Source: Candidatus Poseidoniaceae archaeon (GTDB taxonomy: Archaea > Thermoplasmatota > Poseidoniia > Poseidoniales > Poseidoniaceae). From it: a stretch of 43,703 bases of DNA. Of this stretch, positions 1 through 9,536 are shown in pieces; the stretch's first letter is position 1, and every line of letters starts with the position of its first letter. The notes beneath the pieces are model-generated. The model was given only the letters and a program-made list of their open reading frames with translations, had not been told where the DNA came from and did no database searches. A program made the translations under genes and the position numbers. The stretch is from positions 1 through 43,703 of the forward strand of contig CASIBX010000012.1 in assembly GCA_949373075.1 (NCBI GenBank). The letters are read 5' to 3'.

Positions 1-647
1 CGATGAACTTTGAAGTCCTCTGCAGAGCATGTACACACATAGCCAAATCCTCCATCGAGCATCTTCTTTGCGTATTCATGGTAGTGCTCCATCCTTTCAC
101 TAGCGATAACAATACGGTGGGCTGGAAATCCACACAACCATTCTTGCTGTATTGGAATTGAATCATATGCTTCCATCATAGGTGGTTTAACCGTAGTGTC
201 AGTGTCATCAAACCTTAGTATCAATTCACCGTCTAAATCTTTGGCATATTCTCCATTGATTACCAGACCTCGTGAGTGCCCAAATGACAACGGCCCGTTA
301 GGGTTTGGAGCGAATCGTAAAATTGGTTTTTGGCCATTCAAATTAGGTAATTCAGGGAGTCCTTCACGTCTTGTCTGAACTTTTCTTTCCAATAATTGGG
401 GAGCCTCATCCTCTAAAATTTTAGTAATAGCATCTAGACCATCGCTAGTAGCCATAGCATTTGCTTGTGATACTGCTTTTGCCACAAGTGGTGCAATAAA
501 CTTCCCAAATTGTCTCAGGTCCGCTCTATTGCCCATTATTCTACTAATCACTGAACCGGCTTGACCTTCACCAGAATATTGCAAGCTGTTTTGCAATGCA
601 AGATGGCGAATTAAGTCAGATGTTGCCTGGTCCGGCTCCCATTCCAT
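1..647 (-). CDS. gltX: Glutamate--tRNA ligase, archaeal type (C-terminal part runs off the window)
   Basis: Not in the ORF track because it is open at the window edge. Minus-strand translation from ATG at 647: MEWEPDQATSDLIRHLALQNSLQYSGEGQAGSVISRIMGNRADLRQFGKFIAPLVAKAVSQAN...PILRFAPNPNGPLSFGHSRGLVINGEYAKDLDGELILRFDDTDTTVKPPM; class I GluRS HIGH-type motif (FAPNPNGPLSFGH) and RFDDTD. Confidence 0.93.
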   Translation of the reverse strand, partial: MEWEPDQATSDLIRHLALQNSLQYSGEGQAGSVISRIMGNRADLRQFGKFIAPLVAKAVSQANAMATSDGLDAITKILEDEAPQLLERKVQTRREGLPELPNLNGQKPILRFAPNPNGPLSFGHSRGLVINGEYAKDLDGELILRFDDTDTTVKPPMMEAYDSIPIQQEWLCGFPAHRIVIASERMEHYHEYAKKMLDGGFGYVCTCSAEDFKVH

Positions 648-673
648 AACTAGGGCGTGGGGCCTTTAGTTCT

Positions 674-1321
674 TCAAAACAAGGTTCGCTGGCTCGCATT
701 TGGGCGTAGTGGAGGAGTTCCTCCCCATGCGTTTTCAACTGTTTTCCACGACCATCTCAGACAATCATGCGGGGTTTCTCCCTTTACCAATTCGACAACC
801 GCTGCCTTCGTCTTTGGGTCAGATGGGTAGCCGCTACCAATGTCGAATCCTAATTCATTAGATATCTCAGAAACCAGTCTGTCACGAGTTACTTTCGCAA
901 TAATACTGGCCGCACTAACCTCTGGATGATTTTCATCAGCCTTGTGTTCCGCATTGCACTCCTTGCCTGACAATCGTGAAACATTTTTGGCAAATCTTTC
1001 AGCGTTTACATCACAAGCGTCCAGCATAATTTCGCCTTCGGGCATGATGGATAATGCTTCAGCAAATAATTCAACTTCTAGGTTGTTTAGATTATCTGAA
1101 AGATCAATTCTTTCAGGGCTACAAACCACTATCTTGTGAGGCATTTCCTTTAGTATTTCAAAAAGTTCTTCTCTTTTTTTCTTACTCAAATCTTTAGAAT
1201 CCTTTACTCCCAATTCCCTTAATTGAGATTGTGATGTTGAAGCGAATGCACACACTACTAGGGGACCAATTACTGGACCTCTACCTGCTTCATCGACTCC
1301 TATGTTCATTTTACCACTCAC
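674..1321 (-). CDS. rnhB: Ribonuclease HII
   Basis: MNIGVDEAGRGPVIGPLVVCAF...DACDVN...AEHKADENHPEVSAASIIAKVTRDR: RNase HII active-site motifs. Confidence 0.95.
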   Translation of the reverse strand: MSGKMNIGVDEAGRGPVIGPLVVCAFASTSQSQLRELGVKDSKDLSKKKREELFEILKEMPHKIVVCSPERIDLSDNLNNLEVELFAEALSIMPEGEIMLDACDVNAERFAKNVSRLSGKECNAEHKADENHPEVSAASIIAKVTRDRLVSEISNELGFDIGSGYPSDPKTKAAVVELVKGETPHDCLRWSWKTVENAWGGTPPLRPNASQRTLF

Positions 1322-3702
1322 AAATCAAGGTCATCGAGATCTAGCATCTCTGGAACGTCTTTCTTCCTAGCCACCGTTCTTTCAGTTACAGGAACTATGT
1401 CATCAGGAAGTGCAACATTGGCCATATGTGGTTTGTTAATTTCACCCGATGCAATATCGCTAACTAAACCATCTAATTTGGACCTTGTCGCAACGCTATC
1501 ATGATGGTCAAGAACGGTGTTAGCGGCACCTACCAATCCCGACTCCACAGGCTCCAAACTTGGCTTTGTTTCACCACTTACAGCTTTGAACATTCCAGTG
1601 AAGGCCTCATTCGATACTTGTGGAGATTCAACCGGTTGAGGGACAGGCTGTTTTTTAGTTGCAAATTCAGCCATCCAGTCTCCAGAATTGTCCTCACTCT
1701 TGGGCAGCGGTTTCAACAAGGCCGCTTCTTCCATTCGGATTTGCCTATCCCTAAGTGATTTATTTATCATCAATCCACTCAACATCGCCGCTATAAAAAT
1801 CCATTTCCAAGCCCAAACTAAACTTCCAGCAGTTGCGAAGAAAGTAGTGATTGAATTTACGACTGTGCTTTCATCTTCTGTAGTTTTCTCAACAGCATCA
1901 AACGACGAATTAGCAGAATATGTAAATGGGTTTTCTTCAGCTAGTCGGCTGTGAGCGGTAATGTTAAGATAAAAATCATCATTTGAACCTTGGTCATCAG
2001 GAATATTTGCCCACGCCCTGAATGTGAAGTTTTCACCCATTCCGCAATTGACAATTTCGAAAGACCTTATGTTTTCAACATCTTCTTCATAGACAGAACC
2101 AGTTGGGGGAACAAAACTCATTTCAGTGTAGTAGGATGAAGTCATTCGTATTACTAAACCATCAACAATATTACCTTCATTTCGCATAGTGATGGCTACT
2201 TCCAGTTTACTATTGCTAACTGAACTAACAGTTTCCTCCCATACCCATTCAACAAACGGCGCAGTTTTAGATTCGATAAGAAGCGAGTCGATTACCAAAC
2301 CATCGATTCTATGCAATTCTAGTTTCGCAGATGCTGGGAGATAACCGTCTGCATTTAGAAACGGTGTCAGATTAAGTGGGATATTTGAACTGGTCTCGCC
2401 TTTAGATAATCCAATGATGTCTGGTGTGATCTCAAAGTTCATTCCAGTTTCATCGATTAAGTGTAGGGAATATTCTTCATAATAATTACCATTATTTTCG
2501 ATTTGAATCATCCGTTGACAAGTGGTGTTCAGTTCGACTGACATGCACATGTCTCCCGTAACTGACAAATTCCCACCTCGCTCCCAGTCAATGATTGATG
2601 ATACACTAACCGAATTCGTTCTTTGAGGAAATGCCTGTGGGCTGACAATCAATTCAACTGATAACTGGTCGATATTTTTGTTCGGCGCATCAAACCCGAT
2701 TTCGATTATTCTCGATTCATTAGGCTCTAAAGCTTGGAACTCAAAGGCATTGAACAATGCAACAGTCCAACCATCTTTCTCAATTCTATCATCTGTGACT
2801 CCATCCAGTTGCAAGTAAGCATCGAGGTATGTGTCGATATTTCCATTATTGCGTATTGCTACTTCAATCCTACCAGTTTCACCTGGGTCAATACTCAAAT
2901 TTTGGGTAGTGGAATCAATGGTCATATTATGGAACGTCTGCATTTCGAGTTCGAACGTCCAACTGGAAACTCTTCTGTCGAGGTTTGATTCAGCCTCAAG
3001 ATGGAATGTTGGACCAGTACCGGCTAATGGGGCGCCATTTTGTACAGATGGTGTGATTATCCAAAAGTTGATGAAAATGTCTTCGCCATTGGATAAGTCC
3101 AGTAATACTTCACCGTCACCATTTACATCCTGTACGAATCCATATTCCCAATTAGAATTAGTTTCCATCCTAATTTTTACTAAATCATCAAAGCCTGCAT
3201 TATTGGAAATGTTAACTGCCAAACTTGTGTTTACACTCTGTTGAACATAGAAGGAAGAGCCATCATTTGCCCCAAATGTTAGGCTGGACCAGCGCGAGAC
3301 TAGCGCATCAATTTCGAATGTTTCACTCCATTCCGGAACTTCTTGACATGTGATGTCTAGAGAAAACGGTAATGTCTCATAATCGGAATTTGGAGCCGCA
3401 GTAATATTGATGTTGAATTCTCCTAACCTGCCGGATGCAACTCTGGTCCATTCATCGGGTATTCCCTCGGTTGTTAAGTTGGGATGAGATTGGTTCAATT
3501 CTATTTGGAAATGTCTTTCTGCACCGACTAAATTATGCCAAGCAATTCTGTAAGATACTGTTTCTCCTGGATGGATTATAACTTCCTCATCAATATAAAA
3601 CTCGAAAGGAACTTCTTCAGCGCTGACTTGCATCTGTGGCATTATCATAATGATAACCAGAGCCAATAAGATGCGGCGCATAATTTCTGGACGGGGTTCC
3701 AC
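1318..3702 (-). CDS. Secreted/membrane-anchored surface protein with repeated Ig-like/CARDB-type segments, one C-terminal TM and a cytoplasmic tail
   Basis: Signal peptide RRILLALVIIMIMPQMQVSA (probable start Met at 3681), repeated 'NNGN.D'/'ENNGNY' beta-sandwich motifs, TM segment WKWIFIAAMLSGLMI near the C-terminus. Overlaps rnhB by 4 nt. Confidence 0.7.
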   Translation of the reverse strand: MEPRPEIMRRILLALVIIMIMPQMQVSAEEVPFEFYIDEEVIIHPGETVSYRIAWHNLVGAERHFQIELNQSHPNLTTEGIPDEWTRVASGRLGEFNINITAAPNSDYETLPFSLDITCQEVPEWSETFEIDALVSRWSSLTFGANDGSSFYVQQSVNTSLAVNISNNAGFDDLVKIRMETNSNWEYGFVQDVNGDGEVLLDLSNGEDIFINFWIITPSVQNGAPLAGTGPTFHLEAESNLDRRVSSWTFELEMQTFHNMTIDSTTQNLSIDPGETGRIEVAIRNNGNIDTYLDAYLQLDGVTDDRIEKDGWTVALFNAFEFQALEPNESRIIEIGFDAPNKNIDQLSVELIVSPQAFPQRTNSVSVSSIIDWERGGNLSVTGDMCMSVELNTTCQRMIQIENNGNYYEEYSLHLIDETGMNFEITPDIIGLSKGETSSNIPLNLTPFLNADGYLPASAKLELHRIDGLVIDSLLIESKTAPFVEWVWEETVSSVSNSKLEVAITMRNEGNIVDGLVIRMTSSYYTEMSFVPPTGSVYEEDVENIRSFEIVNCGMGENFTFRAWANIPDDQGSNDDFYLNITAHSRLAEENPFTYSANSSFDAVEKTTEDESTVVNSITTFFATAGSLVWAWKWIFIAAMLSGLMINKSLRDRQIRMEEAALLKPLPKSEDNSGDWMAEFATKKQPVPQPVESPQVSNEAFTGMFKAVSGETKPSLEPVESGLVGAANTVLDHHDSVATRSKLDGLVSDIASGEINKPHMANVALPDDIVPVTERTVARKKDVPEMLDLDDLDL

Positions 3703-3766
3703 ATTTCAATAGACCGGAACAGATGTTCAATGCCACGATTGTAGCTGTATGTTGCAAAACAAAAGA

Positions 3767-3776
3767 GTATATACTA
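3767..3776 (+). promoter_or_regulatory. Probable archaeal TATA box for the fasciclin gene
   Basis: agtatatact, about 25 nt upstream of the ATG at 3797, in the divergent intergenic gap; spacing fits a leaderless transcript. Confidence 0.5.
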
Positions 3777-3796
3777 AGCGAATAGCGTTGCGGGCA

Positions 3797-6159
3797 ATGC
3801 AGAGAAAAACTGTTACCATGCTAGTAGCCATACTTATGTTGTCAGCGATACCACTCAATGTGGCTGCCGATGAGAACGATGACATACCGACAAATGCGAT
3901 GCATCCACTGGAGTTCATGACTCCTTGGTCGCAGCACTTGCTCACGCTGATTTAGTGACCACGCTTCAAGGCGATGGACCCTTCACAGTATTCGCTCCAA
4001 CCGATGATGCGTTCACAGCGGCTGGAATCGATTTGTCAACATTTGATACAGATGAAGAAAATGCTACTTTAGCAGATATCTTGCTGTACCATGTTTATTC
4101 TGGAGCAGTCAATGCCGCTGATGTAACAGATGGATTGACTGTAACAATGGTCAATGGTGATGAAGCATCATTCACAGTAACAGATGGTACAGTGATGGTT
4201 GGGGATGCTACTGTAACAACTGCCGATGTAGCTTCATCTAACGGTATTATCCACGTTATCGATACAGTCCTAATGCCTCCTGCAGATGTTGCCCCTCAAG
4301 GTGAGATCTGCTACAACACAGTTACCCACATGATAGTGCCAGGGTCCGATGCTACTGAATGTGAATCTTACATGTATCTCGAAAATTACGAAATGAATGG
4401 TCAAAATGTCACCGGATGTTACAACTCAGTTACTCATCAGGTTACAAATGTAAGTCAAGCAATTTGTGAAGGTTACATGTGGACTCCTGCAGTCGATATT
4501 GCCATGACAGCGATGGCAACTGGAATACACAGTTCATTGGTTGCTGCTCTGTCAAAGGCTGACTTAGTTACAACACTTCAAGGAGATGGACCCTTCACTG
4601 TATTCGCACCAACAGATCAAGCATTCACAGATGCTGGAATCGATTTGGATTCGTTTACTACAGATGAAGAGATTGCAGCATTAGCAGACATATTGCTTTA
4701 TCACGTATATTCGGGGGCAGTCAATGCAGCAGATGTGACAGATGGTTTGACTGTTACAATGGTCAACGGAGATGATGCTTCATTCACCGTAACTGCGGAT
4801 GCGGTAATGGTTGGCGATGCTACTGTCACACTGGCTGACGTACCGGCCAGCAATGGTGTAATCCATGTGATTGACACGGTTTTAATGCCACCTGCTGACT
4901 TAGTTAACGACATTCCAACAATTGCGAGTGGAACTGGAGTTCACACTGCTCTGGTTGCGGCTCTGTCTAAAGCAGATTTGGTAACAACTCTGCAGGGTGA
5001 TGGTCCGTTCACAGTATTTGCACCAACCGACCAAGCATTCACCGATGCAGGGATCGATTTGGATTCATTTACTACAGATGAAGAGATTGCAGCACTAGCA
5101 AATATCTTGCTTTACCATGTTTATTCAGGAGCAGTCAACGCAGCTGACGTAACAGATGGTTTGACAGTTACAATGGTGAATGGGGATGATGCTTCATTCA
5201 CAGTAGCAGATGGAACTGTGATGGTAGGCGATGCAACCGTAACGGCAGCTGATGTAATTGCCAGCAACGGAGTAATTCACGTAATCGATAAGGTGCTAAT
5301 GCCACCAGTAGAGTTAGTCGACATTCCTTCCATTGCGGTTGGAACTGGTGTTCACGATTCACTCGTAGCGGCTCTTACTAAGGCGAACTTAGTTACAACG
5401 CTCCAGGGCGATGGGCCATTCACCGTATTTGCACCAACAGACCAGGCATTTACGGATGCAGGGATCGATTTGGATTCATTTACCACAGATGAAGAGATTG
5501 CAACTCTAGCAGACATACTACTCTTCCACGTTTACTCTGGTGCGGTTAACGCAGCAGATGTGACAGATGGATTAACAGTGACAATGGTTAACGGCGATGA
5601 TGCTTCTTTCACAGTGGCAGATGGTACAGTAATGGTTGGAGATGCAACAGTGACAATTGCAGATGTAATGGCGTCCAATGGAGTAGTCCATGTCATCGAC
5701 AAGGTTCTAATGCCACCTGCAGATGTAATTACCTGTGATGTTACAATCGGTATCTCTTCTGACGGCTATGCATTCTCTCCAGCATCTGTGACAATTCAGG
5801 TTAATCAGACCGTTTGCTGGCAGTGGACTGATGCTGAGATGGCTCACAATGTAAAGGAAGTTGATGGAATGAAGTCTACAACCTATGTTACGGATGGAAT
5901 CACTTCTGGTGCTCCTGGTGTCAATGTCGATTTCAGTCACACATTCACTGAAGATACTGTATTCTACTATGTTTGTGAGCCACACATGTCTCTAGACATG
6001 TTTGGTAAAGTCACTGTCGGTGATGGTGGAATAGTAGATCCAGTTGTCAGTGATGACAAGGAAGAAGAGAACACACCAGGTTTCCTCGGGGTCACAATGA
6101 TTCTGGCTACGCTTGGTGCAGTACTCTACTCTAGGTCAAACCGCGACGAAGAACTGTGA
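3797..6159 (+). CDS. Secreted four-repeat fasciclin (FAS1) protein with C-terminal plastocyanin/cupredoxin domain and C-terminal TM; reading frame broken near 3900-3910
   Basis: Signal peptide in ORF 3749-3955 (MQRKTVTMLVAILMLSAIPLNVAADEND) continues in another frame as TGVHDSLVAALAHADLVTTLQGDGPFTVFAPTDDAF (ORF 3925-6159). Cupredoxin: SPASVTIQVNQTVCWQWTDAEMAHNV...FYYVCEPHMSLDMFGKVTV. Confidence 0.85.
3910..5720 (+). repeat. Four tandem FAS1-coding repeats (about 390 bp each) with high internal similarity
   Basis: Repeated blocks translating to LVAAL.KADLVTTLQGDGPFTVFAPTDQAFTDAGIDLDSFTTDEEIA.LADILLYHVYSGAVNAADVTDGLTVTMVNGDDASFTV...VIDKVLMPP at roughly 3910-4290, 4510-4895, 4918-5305 and 5326-5720. 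Confidence 0.9.
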
Positions 6160-6184
6160 TCTGTAATTAACGGGAAAAGTTGGC

Positions 6185-6213
6185 GCTGCAACTGCCTTCG
6201 TGGTGGTTGCAGC
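6185..6213. terminator. Hairpin between convergent genes (fasciclin and pheT)
   Basis: GCTGCAAC-tgccttcgtggtg-GTTGCAGC, perfect 8-bp stem; a second short palindrome gagactgtagtctc follows at 6230-6243. Confidence 0.45.
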
Positions 6214-6241
6214 TGCCTTCGGTTTCGCTGAGACTGTAGTC

Positions 6242-7909
6242 TCAATGAACTGGGTCTTGCATAACACTGGCAAGTAATTGTACATCGATTTGTGCACCAC
6301 TCATTGGTACATTCAAATCGAATGATTCGGAAACGTGTGGGTCGAGTTCCCCACACTCACCGACTGTAGTGCCATTCACAATAATTGATGCTGAGCGTCC
6401 TTCTAGCCATGGTCCGCCTTCGAGTACTTCTAGGGTCCAATCTTGGCATCCTAAGTCTCGCATCAGTGCTTGGATTCTTCCCCTTAGTGATGCAAAACCA
6501 CCTGAGTTCTCAGCTACTAAGAAAGCGAAGCGGTCACGATTTGTATGGTCGATTACCACAGTTCCCAACTCATAAACTCCCTGAGGTAGGTCATGATGCC
6601 TATTTGCCGCCAGTAATCGCAGCAATCCAGGAAGGATATTTTGTCGCAGAATTGTATGTTCAGTAGTTATTGGATTCGTCATACGAGTAATCGCTCCATC
6701 TTTCTTCCATCGCATAGAAGTGAACTGGTCGGAATCGTTTGAAAGTGTCAATGATTGAATTTGAATCAATCCCAGTCCCTGAAGTGCTTCACGTATTCTT
6801 CTACGTAGATGCCCGTCTTGTCTAGGGATTGCGGTTAGTGGGGCTTTAGGAACATCATATGCAAGGTCATCATATCCGTGGCCAATTGCAACTTCTTCAA
6901 CCAGATCAATTGGGTGTAATATGTCGAAACGCCATCTTGGCATTAGAATTGAAAGCACCCCTGACAAGTCTCCCTTGTATTGTCCACCCATTCTTCGAAT
7001 AGCTTCTTCGATTTCATCATCACTAAATGAATTACCAAGTATACCTTCAACCAATTCTCGCTCAACTTTGTGCTCAATTGGAGTTCCATTGAGGCTCCAG
7101 TCTTTTCCTTCACAGGTAGTGACTCTGACCGATTCTACCTGTCCTCCTAATACTGATAATTGTAGGCAAATCAACATCAAAGCAGACTCACAAGCACGCA
7201 AATCAAGCCCTGTAACGTCAATGAATATGTCACGAGTTTTCTCAGTAACTGTAGTGTGGTCCCCGTTGATAATTGGTGGGAAAGATAGCACTGAGTCATT
7301 AGCGTCAAAAATAATTGGAACTTTATCCATTCCATCCAAAAGGTGAGCATAATCAACACCCTTAGGGTGCTTTTCTAGGATTTCATCAATTGTCATTTCA
7401 TCATCCATTGCTAGTGGTATGAATGAATGGCTTCTCTCAACGGCTTCAACTCTAAATGGGGGTTCTAAGGTTGACAGGTCATGAACTCCAATAGAAGCCC
7501 TCTTCCTTCCTCGGCCTAATGCGAAATGCAATTTTTCTTGATGGTCCATCAATCTCTTAATGATGTCTTCATCGAGTTCTAATCCTCTTACCACCGCTCC
7601 GAGAATTACTGGTCGGATATCAGAAAGTTCTGAGGCGACACGCATTGATATTGTACCTGGCTTTACTGCCAAGCGTGGACTTGGAGGCGAGTCGTGTAGG
7701 AATGGCATCATTCCATGAAACAATGTTTCTGGTGAAAGTAAATCTGGGCGGTCAGGGAAAATTTCGATATCGAGTACATCTTCATCACATGTGTCGATAT
7801 CTGTTCCCATCAATGGTAATCTAAATGCTAAATCTTCGACGTCATGAACTCTACCACGTGACTCTACGAGTCGGCGCAAGAGGTTCTGTTTGACGCTGAT
7901 TGTGGGCAT
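6242..7909 (-). CDS. pheT: Phenylalanine--tRNA ligase beta subunit, archaeal type
   Basis: MPTISVKQNLLRRLVESRGRVHDVEDLAFRLPLMGTDID...DIEIFPDRPDLLSPE...RGRKRASIGVHDL...PPIINGDHTTVT...DLVEEVAIGHGYDDL. Confidence 0.95.
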   Translation of the reverse strand: MPTISVKQNLLRRLVESRGRVHDVEDLAFRLPLMGTDIDTCDEDVLDIEIFPDRPDLLSPETLFHGMMPFLHDSPPSPRLAVKPGTISMRVASELSDIRPVILGAVVRGLELDEDIIKRLMDHQEKLHFALGRGRKRASIGVHDLSTLEPPFRVEAVERSHSFIPLAMDDEMTIDEILEKHPKGVDYAHLLDGMDKVPIIFDANDSVLSFPPIINGDHTTVTEKTRDIFIDVTGLDLRACESALMLICLQLSVLGGQVESVRVTTCEGKDWSLNGTPIEHKVERELVEGILGNSFSDDEIEEAIRRMGGQYKGDLSGVLSILMPRWRFDILHPIDLVEEVAIGHGYDDLAYDVPKAPLTAIPRQDGHLRRRIREALQGLGLIQIQSLTLSNDSDQFTSMRWKKDGAITRMTNPITTEHTILRQNILPGLLRLLAANRHHDLPQGVYELGTVVIDHTNRDRFAFLVAENSGGFASLRGRIQALMRDLGCQDWTLEVLEGGPWLEGRSASIIVNGTTVGECGELDPHVSESFDLNVPMSGAQIDVQLLASVMQDPVH

Positions 7910-7913
7910 TTAA

Positions 7914-9428
7914 TCACCTTGCAAACCAGTGTGGTAATGGCCGGTCATATCCAGCAAGGCGTAGTCCGCTAACAGCCGCAGTATCTTGGTCGCAAGCTCT
8001 GAGGTTTGCTCTGGTAAGGGAGTCTATCGATGCTAATCCTAAACGGTTTAGGTGTGCTGATAACCCTGCGGTAACCTGGGCAATCCATCCTGCTAAATTC
8101 TCATCAGGTGCTGGACAAATTGTGAAACCGATATTCGATGCACACAAAATGGCCAAGTCTTCACTCGTAGCAGCCCATGGTAGCCACAGTGATGCAATAC
8201 AATCATCTTCCAAAGTTGTGGAAGCAGACCTTCCAACCAGTGGTAATGAGGCTGCAGCACATAGTCCGCTACCATCACTTAGTACACTAACTGCTGCATC
8301 TGCACCATGATGCTGTGAATCTGCATGTAGGGAAGCAGATTGTCCAACTCCTCTAATCATCAGGACCTTTGCGATAGGCCCCGCAATACACCTTAGTGCA
8401 ACCAATAATCCATCGATAGCCGCACCATCTAAGCGTGGCAATGAATCCATGTCAATTGCAAACCCTGATGCGGCCGTAACTAGGCTAACAGCATCTGCAA
8501 TATTATCGGAATCAATAATCACGATGTCACAATCCCTTGGATTCTCATTAACTAAGCATGGGTGGAACAAATCATCCTGAACACCGTTTGGAATGTAGGG
8601 TAGTAGTGGTATTGGAAGTGCTAGAGAATCTTCCTTACCGATTAGAGCCACCGTGTCACATGTTGAATGTGCAGGGTTGTGGCTTGTAGTAGCGGGTAGT
8701 AAGGCGATTCCTGAAAGATCTTCACGGCATTGTGCCATAATACCTTCAACCACATCACCATCAGATTCTAGGCAAACAGCATCAGCAGGGATCTGTAAAT
8801 CTTCATCTCCTAGCAATTTGTTGATTTGAGCTAGTTCTGTTTTTTCTAGGGGTCTAAGTGTAACACCAGGTGGTGGCGTAGGACATCTTCCATTGACGAT
8901 TATCCTTCCTCCACCCATGTTGGCACCGGGGTCTCCTCCTACATCGCCATGAACGATGATGTCTCCACCAGTCATGCCTCCGCCAATTCGAATTCCAGCG
9001 TCGCCCCGAATAATCAACAGACCTCCGCTCATTTTGGATCCAGCATCATCGCCTACTCCATCGAGAATAGTAATTCTTCCACTTTTTTGTCCATAGCCGG
9101 CACAAGCACCTGCCGCTCGTTCACAGGTTATTTTGTTGCCATTATTTCCTGCACCCAAGTAAGAACCAACATCACCTTGGTGAGTATATGTTCCACCTTG
9201 GCCAAAGGCGGCAGTAAATGGACCTAAGTAACCTAGACTTCGAACCTTGGAACCTTCCGGCAAATTAGGACAGAGACCTAGTTCACCATCTTTAGGAACA
9301 GGGTCGCCGCTAGTGGTCCAACCAATCCGCAGTACGATGTTTCGCTCTAGGGCTTTTTCCAGTTGTGCAGGAAGCCTAGAATTGATACTCATCGAACTCG
9401 CAACTACGTCATCAATGTCTGCCATCAC
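7914..9428 (-). CDS. GXGXG-domain protein fused to a glutamate-synthase-like (FMN-type) domain lacking clear Fe-S cysteines
   Basis: N-terminal GXGXG repeats (GDAGIRIGGGMTGGDIIVHGDVGGDPGANMGGGRIIVNG); C-terminal part ends ASIDSLTRANLRACDQDTAAVSGLRLAGYDRPLPHW, resembling the end of the glutamate synthase central domain. Confidence 0.7.
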   Translation of the reverse strand: MMADIDDVVASSMSINSRLPAQLEKALERNIVLRIGWTTSGDPVPKDGELGLCPNLPEGSKVRSLGYLGPFTAAFGQGGTYTHQGDVGSYLGAGNNGNKITCERAAGACAGYGQKSGRITILDGVGDDAGSKMSGGLLIIRGDAGIRIGGGMTGGDIIVHGDVGGDPGANMGGGRIIVNGRCPTPPPGVTLRPLEKTELAQINKLLGDEDLQIPADAVCLESDGDVVEGIMAQCREDLSGIALLPATTSHNPAHSTCDTVALIGKEDSLALPIPLLPYIPNGVQDDLFHPCLVNENPRDCDIVIIDSDNIADAVSLVTAASGFAIDMDSLPRLDGAAIDGLLVALRCIAGPIAKVLMIRGVGQSASLHADSQHHGADAAVSVLSDGSGLCAAASLPLVGRSASTTLEDDCIASLWLPWAATSEDLAILCASNIGFTICPAPDENLAGWIAQVTAGLSAHLNRLGLASIDSLTRANLRACDQDTAAVSGLRLAGYDRPLPHWFAR

Positions 9429-9536
9429 CCCTGCGGGGTGTGTTCTCTCTCATCAACCGTTTGCCTCTTAGGGACTAAACAAACGCGAAGCAAGGTTCAT
9501 GTGAGGGGCGCGAAGGCACTGCATACAGGGAGCCTC

